Positions 25,388 to 37,707 of a DNA stretch of 58,410 nt are shown here, one piece after another. Position 1 is the first letter of the stretch. Each line of letters starts with the position of its first letter. The DNA comes from Shewanella sp. (GTDB lineage Bacteria; Pseudomonadota; Gammaproteobacteria; Enterobacterales; Shewanellaceae). The DNA is taken from contig NZ_JABSSM010000030.1 in assembly GCF_013214165.1 (NCBI RefSeq), forward strand, positions 1 through 58,410. The letters are read 5' to 3'. The notes below the pieces were generated by a model. That model had not been told where the DNA came from and made no database searches. It saw nothing but the letters and a program-made list of their open reading frames with translations. The translations under genes and the position numbers were made by a program.

Positions 25388-26158
25388 TTAGCTTGAGTAA
25401 GGCGCCACGATAACTCGTACGCCTTGCTCGGAAATTTTTTCAGCAGCCTCATCGGGAAGCTTGTCATCTGTGACTATCACGCTGATATCACTCCAGGGCA
25501 ATTCCAGGTTAGGAATGCGCCTGCCTATCTTATCGGACTCCAACATGACTATGACTTCACGGGACACCTCGGCCATCACCTTACTGAGTCCGGTTAACTC
25601 GTTGAACGTCGTGGTGCCACGTTCGATATCGATACCATCGGCACCGATAAAGAGTTGATCGAAGTTATAGGAGCGTAATACCTGTTCGGCAACCTGGCCT
25701 TGAAATGATTCAGAATGCGGGTCCCAGGTCCCGCCAGTCATCAAGAGCGTCGGCTCATACTCTAATTCATGGATCGCGCTGGCCAGTTGCAGGGCATTGG
25801 TCATCACCACTAGACCACGTTTACGGCCTAACTCTTGGACTAGACCCGAGGTGGTGCTGCCACTATCTATGATGATGCGATTATGATCTTTTATTAGCCT
25901 GGCCGCCGCCTTGGCAATACTCTGCTTATTAGCGGAAATAACTTCTGTGGTCGCTTGAGTCATCTCTCGAGGCACAGATACCGCACCACCATAACGCCTC
26001 AACAGCAGGCCAGTTTTTTCTAATGCGCTAAGATCTTTGCGAATGGTGACTTCAGACGTGTCAAAACGTAATGCCAGCTCATCGACACTCACCTCACCAT
26101 CCTCATTTAAGAGACTGATTATGGTATGACGTCGCTGCTGAGTATTACGTTTAGTCAT
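25388..26158 (-). CDS. DeoR-family regulator upstream of glmS
   Basis: A 256-residue regulator from the ATG at 26158, where the typical N-terminus MTKRNTQQRRHTIISLLNED begins. The frame runs on upstream, but that stretch contains the promoter. HTH: VSVDELALRFDTSEVTIRKDLSALEKTGLLLRRYGGA. Effector domain: IIIDSGSTTSGLVQEL, LMTGG and FIGADGID, the sugar-phosphate isomerase-like fold. It lies upstream of glmS in the same direction and likely controls amino-sugar synthesis through a sugar-phosphate signal. Its own promoter carries repeated TTTCGTTT boxes, which suggests autoregulation. Confidence 0.92.
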   Translation of the reverse strand: MTKRNTQQRRHTIISLLNEDGEVSVDELALRFDTSEVTIRKDLSALEKTGLLLRRYGGAVSVPREMTQATTEVISANKQSIAKAAARLIKDHNRIIIDSGSTTSGLVQELGRKRGLVVMTNALQLASAIHELEYEPTLLMTGGTWDPHSESFQGQVAEQVLRSYNFDQLFIGADGIDIERGTTTFNELTGLSKVMAEVSREVIVMLESDKIGRRIPNLELPWSDISVIVTDDKLPDEAAEKISEQGVRVIVAPYSS

Positions 26159-26160
26159 TA

Positions 26161-26220
26161 AAGTTTCGCTTAAGTTTCGTTTCGAAAGCAAGATTATAGA
26201 CAAACGAAACATATTTGCAA
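26161..26220 (-). promoter_or_regulatory. promoter with DeoR-type TTTCGTTT repeats
   Basis: On the minus strand TTGCAA (26215-26220), 16 bases, TATAAT (26193-26198). TTTCGTTT lies in the spacer, and further CGAAAC/TTTCG copies lie between the -10 and the start codon. Repeated TTTCGTTT boxes are a usual operator form for DeoR-family sugar regulators. Confidence 0.6.
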
Positions 26221-26296
26221 TCATTAGACAAATTATAGTCAACAAATTCGACTTGCTTGCTGCATTGATAATGACAGCAGACGGGACACACGCCAC

Positions 26297-26334
26297 AATG
26301 ACCCAAGGCAGCCCATTGGCTGCCTTGGGTCATT
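26297..26334. repeat. 17-base perfect palindromic hairpin
   Basis: Arms 26297-26313 and 26318-26334 pair perfectly (core CCCAAGGCAGCC) around a CATT loop. It sits just past the siderophore-receptor stop. No T-run follows on either strand, so it is not a textbook terminator; it could stabilise the 3' end of the receptor mRNA or act without a T-run. Confidence 0.7.
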
Positions 26335-26361
26335 ACATCTAGGATAGGTAAGGAGTGAAAC

Positions 26362-28521
26362 TTAGAACTTAGCGTGCAGTGCTAGGCCGAAGTGACGTCC
26401 TTCACCCACAGTCACATCGGTAGTCGTACCGCCGGCTAGATAGTCTTCATCGAATAGATTCTTAACATTTAAGCGCACGCTAACATCACTGCCCATGACA
26501 TCCATGGTATAAGCCGCGCCCATATCGAAACGAACATAAGCATCTTTAGTCACAGTATTACTGGTATTAGCGAAACGCTCGCCCACATAGATGGCGCCGA
26601 AGTTAAATGCCAGCTTATCTGTCATCTCATAACGGGTCCAAATGTTGGCCGACCACTCGGGGGCATCCACAGGTGTCATTCCATCTAAGTTATCACCTGT
26701 TTGATATTCAGCCTCTAGGTACATCATGGAACCGGTCATAAACCAGTTGTCGCTGACCTGACCCTGAGCCCCCATCTCGAAGCCTCTATGATGTTGCTCG
26801 CCGCTTTGAGTGGTGATCGTTTGCTTGCCGTCAGGATTATTGGTCTCTAATTGCTGAGTCACAGTAACGTTAGATACGGTAATATCGAACACGGCACCGG
26901 TTAATAGTAGGCTGCCATCGAATAACTCCCACTTAGTCCCTATCTCATACTGCTCACCGTACTCAGGATCTAGGTTAACACCATCGTTAACATCTTCTTC
27001 ATTATTAACAATACCTTGAGGAGTAAAACTCTGAGAGTAATTGACATAGATACTGGCATTTGCCGCCGGCGAGTAGATCACACCAAACTTAGGTGATAGC
27101 GCATAGCTATTATTACCCGCACCATCCTTCTTCTGCTCGTCATAACGCATACCGGCCAATAGCTGCCATCGATCGTTAATCGTCATCAGGTCCTGAATAT
27201 AGAAACCATAATGCTTATATTTTGTTGGAGTGCCAGGCTCTTCAAGCTTGTAATCAAGATCTGGCTTAGGGATCGGCTGACCCGGCATAACCAGCTGGCT
27301 GCTACCTTTCATTTTTGTTTGCTGATAAAAGTACTCCAGCATATTAGCACCGAGTAAGAACTGATGATCTAGGCTGCCGGTCGAGAAGTTACCGACAAAA
27401 TCGATATAACTGGTCTTATGCTGCCAATCATCGTAACGATCGAATGGGCTAACATTGTAACCATACTCATAGGGATCTAGATAATTTCCATCAGCATCTT
27501 TTAATTGTGATGGCGAGGAGTCCAGACGCTGACGATTAAACTGCTGCTCGTTATACCCCGCTTTTACCTTCCAGTCGTCGCTGATCTGATAGGTGAGATC
27601 CGCGCCCATGTTAGTGATGGTGTTATCGGTGAAGGCCCAAGGTTGATCCCAGATGATGTCTTCGCCACCAATCAGGTCGCCGCTGCTATCTAGCCAACCA
27701 CCACGGTCGATACCCGTCTTATCTTGGGTATGATCATATTTGAGTGATAACAAGAGATCGTCGCTAATATCGAACTCAAGGTTCAGATAGCCTAACCAAC
27801 GATCACGCTCCTGGTTAGTACCTTCTTGCCCATCCTCTGCAGAATACGTGCGCCAATATTGGGTGTCTTGCTTAACCAGCACGGTGCGATAACGAATAGT
27901 TTGATCTTCATTGAGGCTGCCACCGGCATCGAGCTGAAAACGAGTTGAACCATGCTCATCGGTATCAAATCCAAGATCGAAAACTGTATCATAGGTCGGC
28001 TTCTTGGTGACCATGTTGATCAAGCCACCCGGGCCTGACTGACCGTAGAGCATGCTCGATGGCCCCTTAAGCACTTCAACCTGCTGCAGTGTCTCGATAG
28101 GCTGCACATAGTGTGACCACTGCTGATGGCCATTGATCAGGTAGCCAGAACCAGAAGACAGTTCGAAACCTCTAATGCTGAATACCTGACGGTTCCACTT
28201 CTCTGAGCCGCCAGTGACACTGGAATCGTTTACCAATACTTCAGATAAGTTAGTGGCTAGTTGTTCGTCGGTAATAAAATTGGGAATAACCGCTACAGAT
28301 TGTGGTGTATCCATAAGGCTTATGTCGCCGCGCATGGCACCGGAAGCGCTGCCAATCTTGTAGTCATTGAAACTACGACCCGTTACCGAGATACGCTCTA
28401 TCTCTGCGCTAGGTAGTGTTTCTGTCTTCGCCTCTTCGGCAACCGCAGGCACAAGGGTAAGAGCAGAGACAACTGCTACACAAATGGGTGAAGCTCTAAA
28501 TGAACGGGAATGTAACGACAT
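26362..28521 (-). CDS. TonB-dependent siderophore receptor
   Basis: About 719 residues from the ATG at 28521, preceded by GAGG; eight extra codons upstream lack support. Signal peptide at about 1-28 (CVAVVSALTLVPAVA). The plug contains MDTPQSVAVIPNFITDEQ and EVLKGPSSMLYGQSGPGGLINMVTKKP, the hallmark of FhuA/FpvA-like hydroxamate or pyoverdine-type receptors. The C-terminus ends in a barrel strand with terminal Phe (FGLALHAKF). A near-perfect Fur-type palindrome lies 40 bases upstream. No siderophore biosynthesis genes are near, so it probably scavenges a foreign siderophore; the ligand is unknown. Confidence 0.94.
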   Translation of the reverse strand: MSLHSRSFRASPICVAVVSALTLVPAVAEEAKTETLPSAEIERISVTGRSFNDYKIGSASGAMRGDISLMDTPQSVAVIPNFITDEQLATNLSEVLVNDSSVTGGSEKWNRQVFSIRGFELSSGSGYLINGHQQWSHYVQPIETLQQVEVLKGPSSMLYGQSGPGGLINMVTKKPTYDTVFDLGFDTDEHGSTRFQLDAGGSLNEDQTIRYRTVLVKQDTQYWRTYSAEDGQEGTNQERDRWLGYLNLEFDISDDLLLSLKYDHTQDKTGIDRGGWLDSSGDLIGGEDIIWDQPWAFTDNTITNMGADLTYQISDDWKVKAGYNEQQFNRQRLDSSPSQLKDADGNYLDPYEYGYNVSPFDRYDDWQHKTSYIDFVGNFSTGSLDHQFLLGANMLEYFYQQTKMKGSSQLVMPGQPIPKPDLDYKLEEPGTPTKYKHYGFYIQDLMTINDRWQLLAGMRYDEQKKDGAGNNSYALSPKFGVIYSPAANASIYVNYSQSFTPQGIVNNEEDVNDGVNLDPEYGEQYEIGTKWELFDGSLLLTGAVFDITVSNVTVTQQLETNNPDGKQTITTQSGEQHHRGFEMGAQGQVSDNWFMTGSMMYLEAEYQTGDNLDGMTPVDAPEWSANIWTRYEMTDKLAFNFGAIYVGERFANTSNTVTKDAYVRFDMGAAYTMDVMGSDVSVRLNVKNLFDEDYLAGGTTTDVTVGEGRHFGLALHAKF

Positions 28522-28561
28522 GGCCAACCTCAAAATGGATATCACGAAAGTTGGCGTAATA

Positions 28562-28584
28562 TAAATAATAATAGTTATTATTTA
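28562..28584. promoter_or_regulatory. Fur box of the siderophore receptor
   Basis: TAAATAATAA-N3-TTATTATTTA is a perfect 10-base inverted repeat upstream of the receptor start. It fits a Fur operator and iron repression. Confidence 0.7.
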
Positions 28585-28733
28585 AGGTTATTTACAGTAA
28601 TTTACAATACGAGATTAATCATCTCAAACAATTGAAAAGTAACAATATAAAATAAAACATCGACACAACAAAAGTATCAAATTGTATCGCGATACGCTAG
28701 ACCATTTTACGTATATTTTATCGCGGTTAAAAC

Positions 28734-28762
28734 AAACCAGCGACCCGATTGGGTCGCTGGTC
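28734..28762 (-). terminator. intrinsic terminator after glmU
   Basis: ACCAGCGACCC / GGGTCGCTGGT form an 11-base stem (28736-28746, 28751-28761) followed on the minus strand by TTGTTTT. Confidence 0.8.
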
Positions 28763-28783
28763 AACACGGGTATTTTAGGCTGT

Positions 28784-30166
28784 TTATTTAGGCTTCTTTA
28801 CCGGCCTAACCCAAGCAGATAAGTGGCGCTGCTTTACTCGAGTGATAACCAACTCATTCTCACCCACATCTCGGGTGATAGTAGAGCCAGCACCCAAGGT
28901 TGCCCCTTTGCCGATAGTCACAGGGGCAATAAGCTGGGTATCACTGCCGACAAATACATTGTCTTCAATAACCGTGAGATGCTTGTTAGCGCCATCATAG
29001 TTACAGGTGATAGTACCAGCGCCTATGTTCACGCCGGCGCCTATCAGTGCATCGCCGATATAGGCCAGATGACCCGCCTTGGAGCCCTCACCTAACACCG
29101 CCTTCTTCATCTCAACGAAGTTACCGACATGAGCATCTGTTTTTAACTCGGTTCCGGGACGCAGACGCGCAAATGGCCCCACGCTGGCTTTGACGCCGAC
29201 CTTAGCACTCTCGACGATAGAATAAGGCTTGATCTCGGCGTTATCGCCAATCTCACAATCGATAAGAATGGCGCCGGCACCGATAGTCACGTTATTGCCT
29301 ATGCTGACCTTGCCCTCAATGATGACATTGATGTCTATCATCACATCCATTCCCACAGATACATCACCTCGAATGTCGATACGGGCAGGATCTCTTAAAT
29401 TAGCCCCGGCCAACATCAACTTCTCCGCCTCACGAGCCTGATAGGCACGCTCTAGTTGCGCCAGTTGGACTCGGTTATTGGCACCTTCCACTTCGACAGC
29501 CGACTCAGGCTGGGCAGTTGTGATGGCAACACCGTCTTTATGGGCCATGGCGACGATATCGGTCAGGTAGTACTCACCTTGAGCATTATCTGCTGATAAC
29601 TGTCCAAGCCAAGCTTTAAGTTGCTTGCCTGGCGCCGCCATGATGCCGGTATTGACCTCTTGGATCAGTAACTGCTGCGCATTGGCATCTTTTTGCTCGA
29701 CGATACCGATAACCTTACCCAGTTCTTGACCTTCACCAGCAGTCCGCACGATACGGCCATAGCCTGTTGGATTAGGCAGGTTTACTGTAAGAATGGCCAG
29801 GCCATCGGCTGCACGCGCCATTAATAAATCTTCAAGTGTTTTTGCCTGAATAAGCGGCACATCACCATAGAGGATCAGCACGGTATCATCATCCTCGATA
29901 TTCGCATTGGCCTGAGCCACCGCATGGCCGGTACCCAACTGCTCGGCTTGAAGCACCCAGTTAAGATTTTGCTCACCTAAGGCACTCTTTAGCATATCCG
30001 CACCATAGCCATACACTAACTGGATCCCATCGCAGCCCACGTCATGAGCGGTATCGATAACATGCTGCACCATGCTCTTATGCGCAATAGGGTGTAAGAC
30101 TTTAGGAAGATCTGAGCGCATGCGGGTTCCCTTGCCTGCGGCCAAAATCACTACGTTCAATGCCAT
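28784..30166 (-). CDS. glmU: bifunctional N-acetylglucosamine-1-phosphate uridyltransferase / glucosamine-1-phosphate acetyltransferase
   Basis: A 460-residue enzyme performing the last two steps to UDP-GlcNAc. The N-terminal Rossmann pyrophosphorylase domain starts with [10 protein letters not shown] and has LYGDVPLI and EVNTGI. From about residue 250 a left-handed beta-helix of hexapeptide repeats carries the acetyltransferase ([32 protein letters not shown]). Length is typical. It lies downstream of the ATP synthase operon in the same direction, separated by a terminator and a repeat-bearing gap, and should have its own promoter. Confidence 0.97.
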   Translation of the reverse strand: MALNVVILAAGKGTRMRSDLPKVLHPIAHKSMVQHVIDTAHDVGCDGIQLVYGYGADMLKSALGEQNLNWVLQAEQLGTGHAVAQANANIEDDDTVLILYGDVPLIQAKTLEDLLMARAADGLAILTVNLPNPTGYGRIVRTAGEGQELGKVIGIVEQKDANAQQLLIQEVNTGIMAAPGKQLKAWLGQLSADNAQGEYYLTDIVAMAHKDGVAITTAQPESAVEVEGANNRVQLAQLERAYQAREAEKLMLAGANLRDPARIDIRGDVSVGMDVMIDINVIIEGKVSIGNNVTIGAGAILIDCEIGDNAEIKPYSIVESAKVGVKASVGPFARLRPGTELKTDAHVGNFVEMKKAVLGEGSKAGHLAYIGDALIGAGVNIGAGTITCNYDGANKHLTVIEDNVFVGSDTQLIAPVTIGKGATLGAGSTITRDVGENELVITRVKQRHLSAWVRPVKKPK

Positions 30167-30270
30167 GGAGTTATCCTTGAGCTAATGCTTATCAAAATAA
30201 TAAAGAAAAATGGGAGGGATAAATTTTCGTGGGGCCGATTTTAACGGAAAAGCGGAGAAGATAGAAGGTA

Positions 30271-30396
30271 AAGACGACGGCTACGCCTACTCGACGCTTA
30301 CGAGTAAGCCCGTGGACACCAACAAGTTGGCTCAAGGATAGTAAAACTAAGACGACTACGCCTACTCGTAAGCTAATAGACGCTAACAAGTTGGCT
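30271..30396. repeat. imperfect direct repeat between glmU and atpC
   Basis: 30271-30332 and 30349-30396 share AAGACGAC, CTACGCCTACTCG and AACAAGTTGGCT; the first copy has an inserted hairpin (TACTCG...CGAGTA). The rest of the 30167-30574 gap holds a stretch starting GTCATCCTGAAATGG (about 30408) that looks like dispersed intergenic repeat, and the atp terminator. No gene is visible. Confidence 0.6.
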
Positions 30397-30530
30397 AAAC
30401 TTATTTGTCATCCTGAAATGGTTTCTGGATGCCGCTTTAATTTAAGCCGAAGCGTGACTTCCGGCCTGAGCCGCAAACACGATAAATGAGGCATCGCTTA
30501 TAAAATAATTTCAGCTTGCGCAGCAAGCAA

Positions 30531-30560
30531 CAAAAAAGGCGCCCTTAGGCGCCTTTTTTC
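30531..30560 (-). terminator. intrinsic terminator of the ATP synthase operon
   Basis: GGCGCC / GGCGCC (30538-30543, 30548-30553) with flanking A6 and T6 runs, 15 bases past the atpC stop. Confidence 0.9.
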
Positions 30561-30574
30561 ATCAAACAATAACC

Positions 30575-31003
30575 TTATCTGGCAAAGTTCTTCTTGATGG
30601 TTTCGACAACGCGCAACTGAGCCATAGCCTGAGCTAACTCAACTGCTGCTGCTGCATAGTTGAAGTCGGCGCCCGCTTCGGCCATAGCGGCTTCGGCGTG
30701 GCGTTTAGCTTCTACAGCTGCTTGCTCGTCAATTTCATCGGCACGCATAACGACGTCAGCCAATACTGAAACAGAAAAAGGTTGTACTTCCAGGATACCA
30801 CCCGAAAGGTAGAACACCTCTTCTTTTCCGTCTTGCTTGACGATGCGCGCCATGCCAGGTTTGATATTAGTAAGCAGAGGTGCGTGACCAGGCATAATAC
30901 CCAACTCGCCTTCTCCACCGGTAACTTGTAGGTGTGCTACAAGACCAGAGTAGATGCTGCTTTCTGCACTTACAATATCGAGCTGTACTGTCATGGCAGC
31001 CAT
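30575..31003 (-). CDS. atpC: F1F0 ATP synthase epsilon subunit
   Basis: A 142-residue F1 central-stalk subunit that inhibits ATP hydrolysis. The N-terminal beta-sandwich has [14 protein letters not shown], and a C-terminal helical hairpin is rich in Ala and Glu. Length matches the E. coli protein. Last gene of atpIBEFHAGDC, just before the operon terminator. A short alternative start (ATG three codons in) exists and makes little difference. Confidence 0.97.
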   Translation of the reverse strand: MAAMTVQLDIVSAESSIYSGLVAHLQVTGGEGELGIMPGHAPLLTNIKPGMARIVKQDGKEEVFYLSGGILEVQPFSVSVLADVVMRADEIDEQAAVEAKRHAEAAMAEAGADFNYAAAAVELAQAMAQLRVVETIKKNFAR

Positions 31004-31059
31004 CAGTTCTCCTTAAACTAGTACCCTGCACTAACTTTACACTAGTGCAGAACACCTAG

Positions 31060-32466
<1,407 letters not shown>

Positions 32467-32471
32467 CTAGC

Positions 32472-33332
32472 CTAAACGGCAGCGGCACCTGAAACAATTT
32501 CCGACAGTTCCTGCGTAATCGCAGCCTGACGGGCCTTGTTATAGACCAACTCCAAGTCAGTGATAAGATCACCGGCATTGTCTGTTGCAGCTTTCATGGC
32601 GACCATACGGGCCGCCTGCTCAGATGCAATATTCTCGACAACACCTTGGTAAACTTGAGACTCCACATAACGTACCAGTAATGTATCCAAAAGTTGCTTT
32701 GGATCTGGCTCGTATAGGTAATCCCAGCGATGAGATTTCACATCACTTTCTGACTTAGGCAAAGGTAGCAGCTGCTCGATCACAGGCGTCTGACTCATGG
32801 TATTAACGAACTTGTTAAATACCACGTACAGACGATCCAGCTTGCCTTCGTTGTATGCTTCTAGCATGACACGTACCGTTCCAATCAGATCTTTCAACGC
32901 CGGAGCGTCGCCTAGAGCCGATGCGGAAGCAGATACCTGACCGCCAAAATTATTGAAGAATTGTATGCTACGTGCACCAATGGCGCAGAATTCAACTTCT
33001 GCTCCGGCTTCACGTTGCTTCTTCACGTCTGCGACAACCTTCTTGAACAGGTTGACGTTCAGACCACCACAAAGACCACGGTCGGTTGACACAACTATGT
33101 AACCAACACGCTTAGCCTCTCTCACTTCCACATATGGATGCTTATATTCGAGAGAACCTTGCGCCACGTGACCGATCACCTTACGCATATTTTCTGCATA
33201 TGGACGGCTCGCTGCCATGCGCTCTTGTGCTCTACGCATCTTGCTCGCAGCAACCATTTCCATTGCAGACGTGATCTTCTGAGTGTTTTGCACACTCGAG
33301 ATCTTGGTTTTAATCTCTTTAGCGTTAGCCAT
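32472..33332 (-). CDS. atpG: F1F0 ATP synthase gamma subunit
   Basis: A 286-residue central rotor shaft. The two long terminal helices are visible: N-terminal [20 protein letters not shown] and C-terminal [20 protein letters not shown], then [18 protein letters not shown]. The middle Rossmann-like part contains [11 protein letters not shown]. Size and order are typical. Confidence 0.97.
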   Translation of the reverse strand: MANAKEIKTKISSVQNTQKITSAMEMVAASKMRRAQERMAASRPYAENMRKVIGHVAQGSLEYKHPYVEVREAKRVGYIVVSTDRGLCGGLNVNLFKKVVADVKKQREAGAEVEFCAIGARSIQFFNNFGGQVSASASALGDAPALKDLIGTVRVMLEAYNEGKLDRLYVVFNKFVNTMSQTPVIEQLLPLPKSESDVKSHRWDYLYEPDPKQLLDTLLVRYVESQVYQGVVENIASEQAARMVAMKAATDNAGDLITDLELVYNKARQAAITQELSEIVSGAAAV

Positions 33333-33380
33333 CTTTACTCTCCAATCTGGACCTGAGGCGCCTCACGACACCTCTTCTAT

Positions 33381-34922
33381 TTACCAGGTTTGGGTTTCGA
33401 CGAACTTATCGAGGCCGGCCTTCAACTCACCTTGGATATCGGCATTATAATCGCCAGTATCGTTGATGGTCTTCATCAGGTCAGCATGCTCGCTGTTCAT
33501 GTATGAGAGCAGAGAAGCTTCGAAATCACCGATTTTATTCAGCGCAACGCTCCGGAGGTAACCTTTTTCAGCTGAGAAAATAGACACAGCTTGGTCGGCA
33601 ACGCTCATAGGTGCGTATTGCTTTTGCTTCATAAGTTCGGTAACACGCTCACCATGCTCAAGCTGAGCACGAGTTGCCTCATCTAAGTCAGATGCAAACT
33701 GTGAGAACGCTGCAAGCTCGCGATACTGTGCAAGTGCGCTACGAATACCGCCTGACAGTTTCTTGATGATCTTAGTCTGAGCCGCACCACCAACACGAGA
33801 AACCGAGATACCTGGGTTAACAGCAGGACGTAGTCCAGAGTTAAACAGGTCAGTTTCAAGGAAGATCTGACCATCGGTAATCGAAATTACGTTAGTCGGT
33901 ACGAATGCAGATACATCACCCGCTTGAGTTTCAATAATAGGTAGAGCAGTCAAAGAACCCGTTCGGCCTTTAACTTCACCTTTAGTGAACTTCTCAACAT
34001 ACTCAACGTTAACACGTGAAGCACGTTCTAACAGACGAGAGTGAAGATAGAATACATCACCTGGGTATGCTTCACGTCCTGGTGGACGCTTAAGCAACAA
34101 TGAGATCTGACGGTAAGCAACTGCTTGCTTAGAAAGATCATCATAGACAATCAGTGAATCTTCACCGCGGTCGCGGAAGTACTCACCCATTGAACAACCA
34201 GCGTATGGAGCCAAGTATTGCAGTGCAGCAGCTTCAGAAGCTGTAGCAACAACAACAATTGTGTTCGCTAATGCGCCGTGCTCTTCAAGCTTACGTACCA
34301 CGTTAGCAACAGTAGAAGCTTTCTGCCCGATTGCTACGTATACACACTTGATACCAGTATCTTTCTGATTGATGATGGCATCGATTGCTAAAGCGGTTTT
34401 ACCGATTTGGCGATCACCAATGATCAATTCACGTTGTCCACGACCGATTGGGATCATAGAGTCAACGGCTTTATAACCAGTTTGAACTGGCTGAGATACT
34501 GACTGACGTTCAATAACACCTGGTGCGATTACTTCAACAGGAGAGAAACCATCGTTGTCGATAGGTCCTTTTCCGTCGATTGGCTCACCCAATGTGTTGA
34601 CTACGCGGCCTAATAGACCACGGCCAACTGGGACTTCCAAAATACGACCAGTTGTTTTTACTTTGTCGCCTTCTGCCAAAGTGGCATAAGGACCCATTAC
34701 TACGGCACCGACAGAATCACGTTCTAAGTTCAACGCGATTGCATAACGGTTACCAGGCAGCTCGATCATCTCACCCTGCATCACGTCGGCAAGGCCGTGG
34801 ATGCGAATGATGCCGTCACTTACTGCAACGATAGTACCTTCGTTGCGAGCTTCACTAACGACTTCGAACTGCTCGATCCGCTGTTTAATCAGATCGCTGA
34901 TTTCAGTGGAATTCAGTTGCAT
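33381..34922 (-). CDS. atpA: F1F0 ATP synthase alpha subunit
   Basis: A 513-residue non-catalytic nucleotide-binding F1 subunit. P-loop GDRQIGKTA, the arginine-finger region [14 protein letters not shown], and the N-terminal crown domain [19 protein letters not shown]. Same length as E. coli AtpA. Position between delta and gamma is canonical. Confidence 0.98.
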   Translation of the reverse strand: MQLNSTEISDLIKQRIEQFEVVSEARNEGTIVAVSDGIIRIHGLADVMQGEMIELPGNRYAIALNLERDSVGAVVMGPYATLAEGDKVKTTGRILEVPVGRGLLGRVVNTLGEPIDGKGPIDNDGFSPVEVIAPGVIERQSVSQPVQTGYKAVDSMIPIGRGQRELIIGDRQIGKTALAIDAIINQKDTGIKCVYVAIGQKASTVANVVRKLEEHGALANTIVVVATASEAAALQYLAPYAGCSMGEYFRDRGEDSLIVYDDLSKQAVAYRQISLLLKRPPGREAYPGDVFYLHSRLLERASRVNVEYVEKFTKGEVKGRTGSLTALPIIETQAGDVSAFVPTNVISITDGQIFLETDLFNSGLRPAVNPGISVSRVGGAAQTKIIKKLSGGIRSALAQYRELAAFSQFASDLDEATRAQLEHGERVTELMKQKQYAPMSVADQAVSIFSAEKGYLRSVALNKIGDFEASLLSYMNSEHADLMKTINDTGDYNADIQGELKAGLDKFVETQTW

Positions 34923-34936
34923 GCTTAAACTCCCAA

Positions 34937-35470
34937 TTACGATTGCAGCATATCAGACAGACGCGAAAGTTTTCCGCGAACCGAGCCATCTATGACTAGG
35001 TCTCCTGCCGTGATAATTACACCAGCAATAAGGCTGGTATCTATGCTGCAATTAAGCTTAACTTTGCGTGCTAGACGTTTCTCTAAAGAAACACTAATGT
35101 CCTGTTGCTGAACTGAAGTAAGCTCAATCGCTGAAACTACATTAGCTTCAATCTCTTTTGCCCATTCATGTTTCATCTCAACAAATAGTTGAAATACAGC
35201 AGGTAGCGTTCCTAAACGACCGTTTTCAGCCATTACCTTTAACAGGTTTTGAACTTGCACATTGATCTGCTCACCACAAACTCCGATAAAGAGTTCGGCC
35301 AGTTTATCACTGGATAGAGCGCCAGATAGCAGAGGCTTAATGGTGTCGTTTTCACTGACCATAGCCGCGAAGTTAAGCATTTCTGCCCAACTGTCTACTG
35401 CATCTTTTTCAATGGCAAAATCAAAAGCTGCCTTTGCGTAAGGACGAGCGATGGTAGTTATTTCAGCCAT
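34937..35470 (-). CDS. atpH: F1F0 ATP synthase delta subunit
   Basis: A 177-residue peripheral stalk subunit linking F1 alpha to subunit b. Typical N-terminus [21 protein letters not shown] and C-terminal [22 protein letters not shown]. All-helical N-terminal domain. Canonical length. Confidence 0.97.
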   Translation of the reverse strand: MAEITTIARPYAKAAFDFAIEKDAVDSWAEMLNFAAMVSENDTIKPLLSGALSSDKLAELFIGVCGEQINVQVQNLLKVMAENGRLGTLPAVFQLFVEMKHEWAKEIEANVVSAIELTSVQQQDISVSLEKRLARKVKLNCSIDTSLIAGVIITAGDLVIDGSVRGKLSRLSDMLQS

Positions 35471-35486
35471 AACTCAAACTCCTTAT

Positions 35487-35957
35487 TTAAAGTTCAGCAA
35501 CTAGTTTATTAACTATGTCACTGTGGGCGGCTTCATCAATCGAACGTTCAAGAATCTTCTCTGCACCTATGATGGCAAGAGCAGCTACTTGCTTGCGCAA
35601 GTCTTCTTTAACGCGATTACGTTCAGCTTCAATTTCTGCTTGACCCTGAGCGATGATTTTCGCACGCTCAGTATCTGCTTCGGCTTTTGCTTCATCGATG
35701 ATCTGAGCTTTGCGTTTGTTCGCTTGCTCAATGATCTCGTTAGCAGTAGCTTTGGCTTCTCTTAGCTGGCCAGTGGCTTTCGCCTGAGCCAACTCAAGAT
35801 CTTTCGCAGCTCGATTAGCATCAGCTAGACCGTCGGCTATCTTTTTCTGGCGCTCTTCGATGGCATTAATCAAAGGCGGCCAAACAAACTTCATGCAGAA
35901 CCACACGAAGAGAGCAAAAGAAATAGCTTGACCTAGCAGGGTAGCGTTAATATTCAT
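35487..35957 (-). CDS. atpF: F1F0 ATP synthase subunit b
   Basis: A 156-residue peripheral stator. One N-terminal membrane helix ([20 protein letters not shown]) is followed by a long charged coiled coil rich in Ala, Glu and Lys, ending at the delta-binding C-terminus. Normal size; one copy only. Confidence 0.97.
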   Translation of the reverse strand: MNINATLLGQAISFALFVWFCMKFVWPPLINAIEERQKKIADGLADANRAAKDLELAQAKATGQLREAKATANEIIEQANKRKAQIIDEAKAEADTERAKIIAQGQAEIEAERNRVKEDLRKQVAALAIIGAEKILERSIDEAAHSDIVNKLVAEL

Positions 35958-35981
35958 AACTACAACTCCTTTTACAGGGTG

Positions 35982-36257
<276 letters not shown>

Positions 36258-36265
36258 CTAATTTA

Positions 36266-37090
<825 letters not shown>

Positions 37091-37099
37091 TTATCTCAC

Positions 37100-37483
37100 T
37101 TAATTTTGCTTGAAATATAAAGAAACTTTCCAAGGTACAGTTACCCCTAGCGCATAACTGATAAAAAAGGGCAAAAACCCAATTTTAAACAAGCTAAACG
37201 TTAGCGAAAAAAATACGATGGTTAAAAGAAACTTTATAGCTTCCCCCCAGTAAAAAGTCTGCATGACTTTTGCTGTTGAACTCGCTCCCATATGGGAGAA
37301 AGCGAAGGTCGCAAATACAAAATTAGGGAGTACAGCAATAGCACCACCTGCCAAGGCAGATAGACCATACTGTTCCCCCCACAGAGCGAAAAAGAAAACC
37401 GAAGTTCCCCCAGCCACCGCCGCCTGTATCAAAACCAATTTATAGGCAGACCACCGGCCACGACGTGCTAAAATGTTACTCAA
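37100..37483 (-). CDS. atpI: ATP synthase assembly protein I
   Basis: A 127-residue membrane protein with four hydrophobic segments, first gene of the atp operon. Sequence in this family varies, but size, topology and position are diagnostic. It helps c-ring assembly in other bacteria and is dispensable in E. coli. Confidence 0.9.
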   Translation of the reverse strand: MSNILARRGRWSAYKLVLIQAAVAGGTSVFFFALWGEQYGLSALAGGAIAVLPNFVFATFAFSHMGASSTAKVMQTFYWGEAIKFLLTIVFFSLTFSLFKIGFLPFFISYALGVTVPWKVSLYFKQN

Positions 37484-37568
37484 TTCATCTTCTCCGCATT
37501 TATACTTTTCGTTTCGATGACCGGACTACATAAACCCGGTCGATGACGATGGACAAAAAGCTTGCGAA

Positions 37569-37596
37569 AGTATACCGTTTCGGGCCTTCAAAGCAA
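37569..37596 (-). promoter_or_regulatory. candidate promoter of the ATP synthase operon
   Basis: On the minus strand TTGCTT (37591-37596), 16 bases, TATACT (37569-37574), about 85 bases upstream of atpI. The only good sigma-70 match seen in the 37484-37707 gap. Confidence 0.5.
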
Positions 37597-37707
37597 GTTT
37601 AAGCTGAGGAAAATCGACTCTTTTAACGTGATCTAGCGCCAAATATGTAAAAAGCCAAATTTAACACATGTCACAAAATTACATAATATGACGTTAACTT
37701 GGGATTT

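Noticed and set aside
37689..37699. GACGTTAACTT as a further LacI-island operator
   Set aside because: It lacks the symmetric TTAACGTTAA core and lies between parB and atpI, outside the island; chance similarity.
37660..37700. CRP-like site (TGTGACATGTGTTAAA on the minus strand) before the atp operon
   Set aside because: Only one half matches the TGTGA-N6-TCACA consensus; not enough to call.
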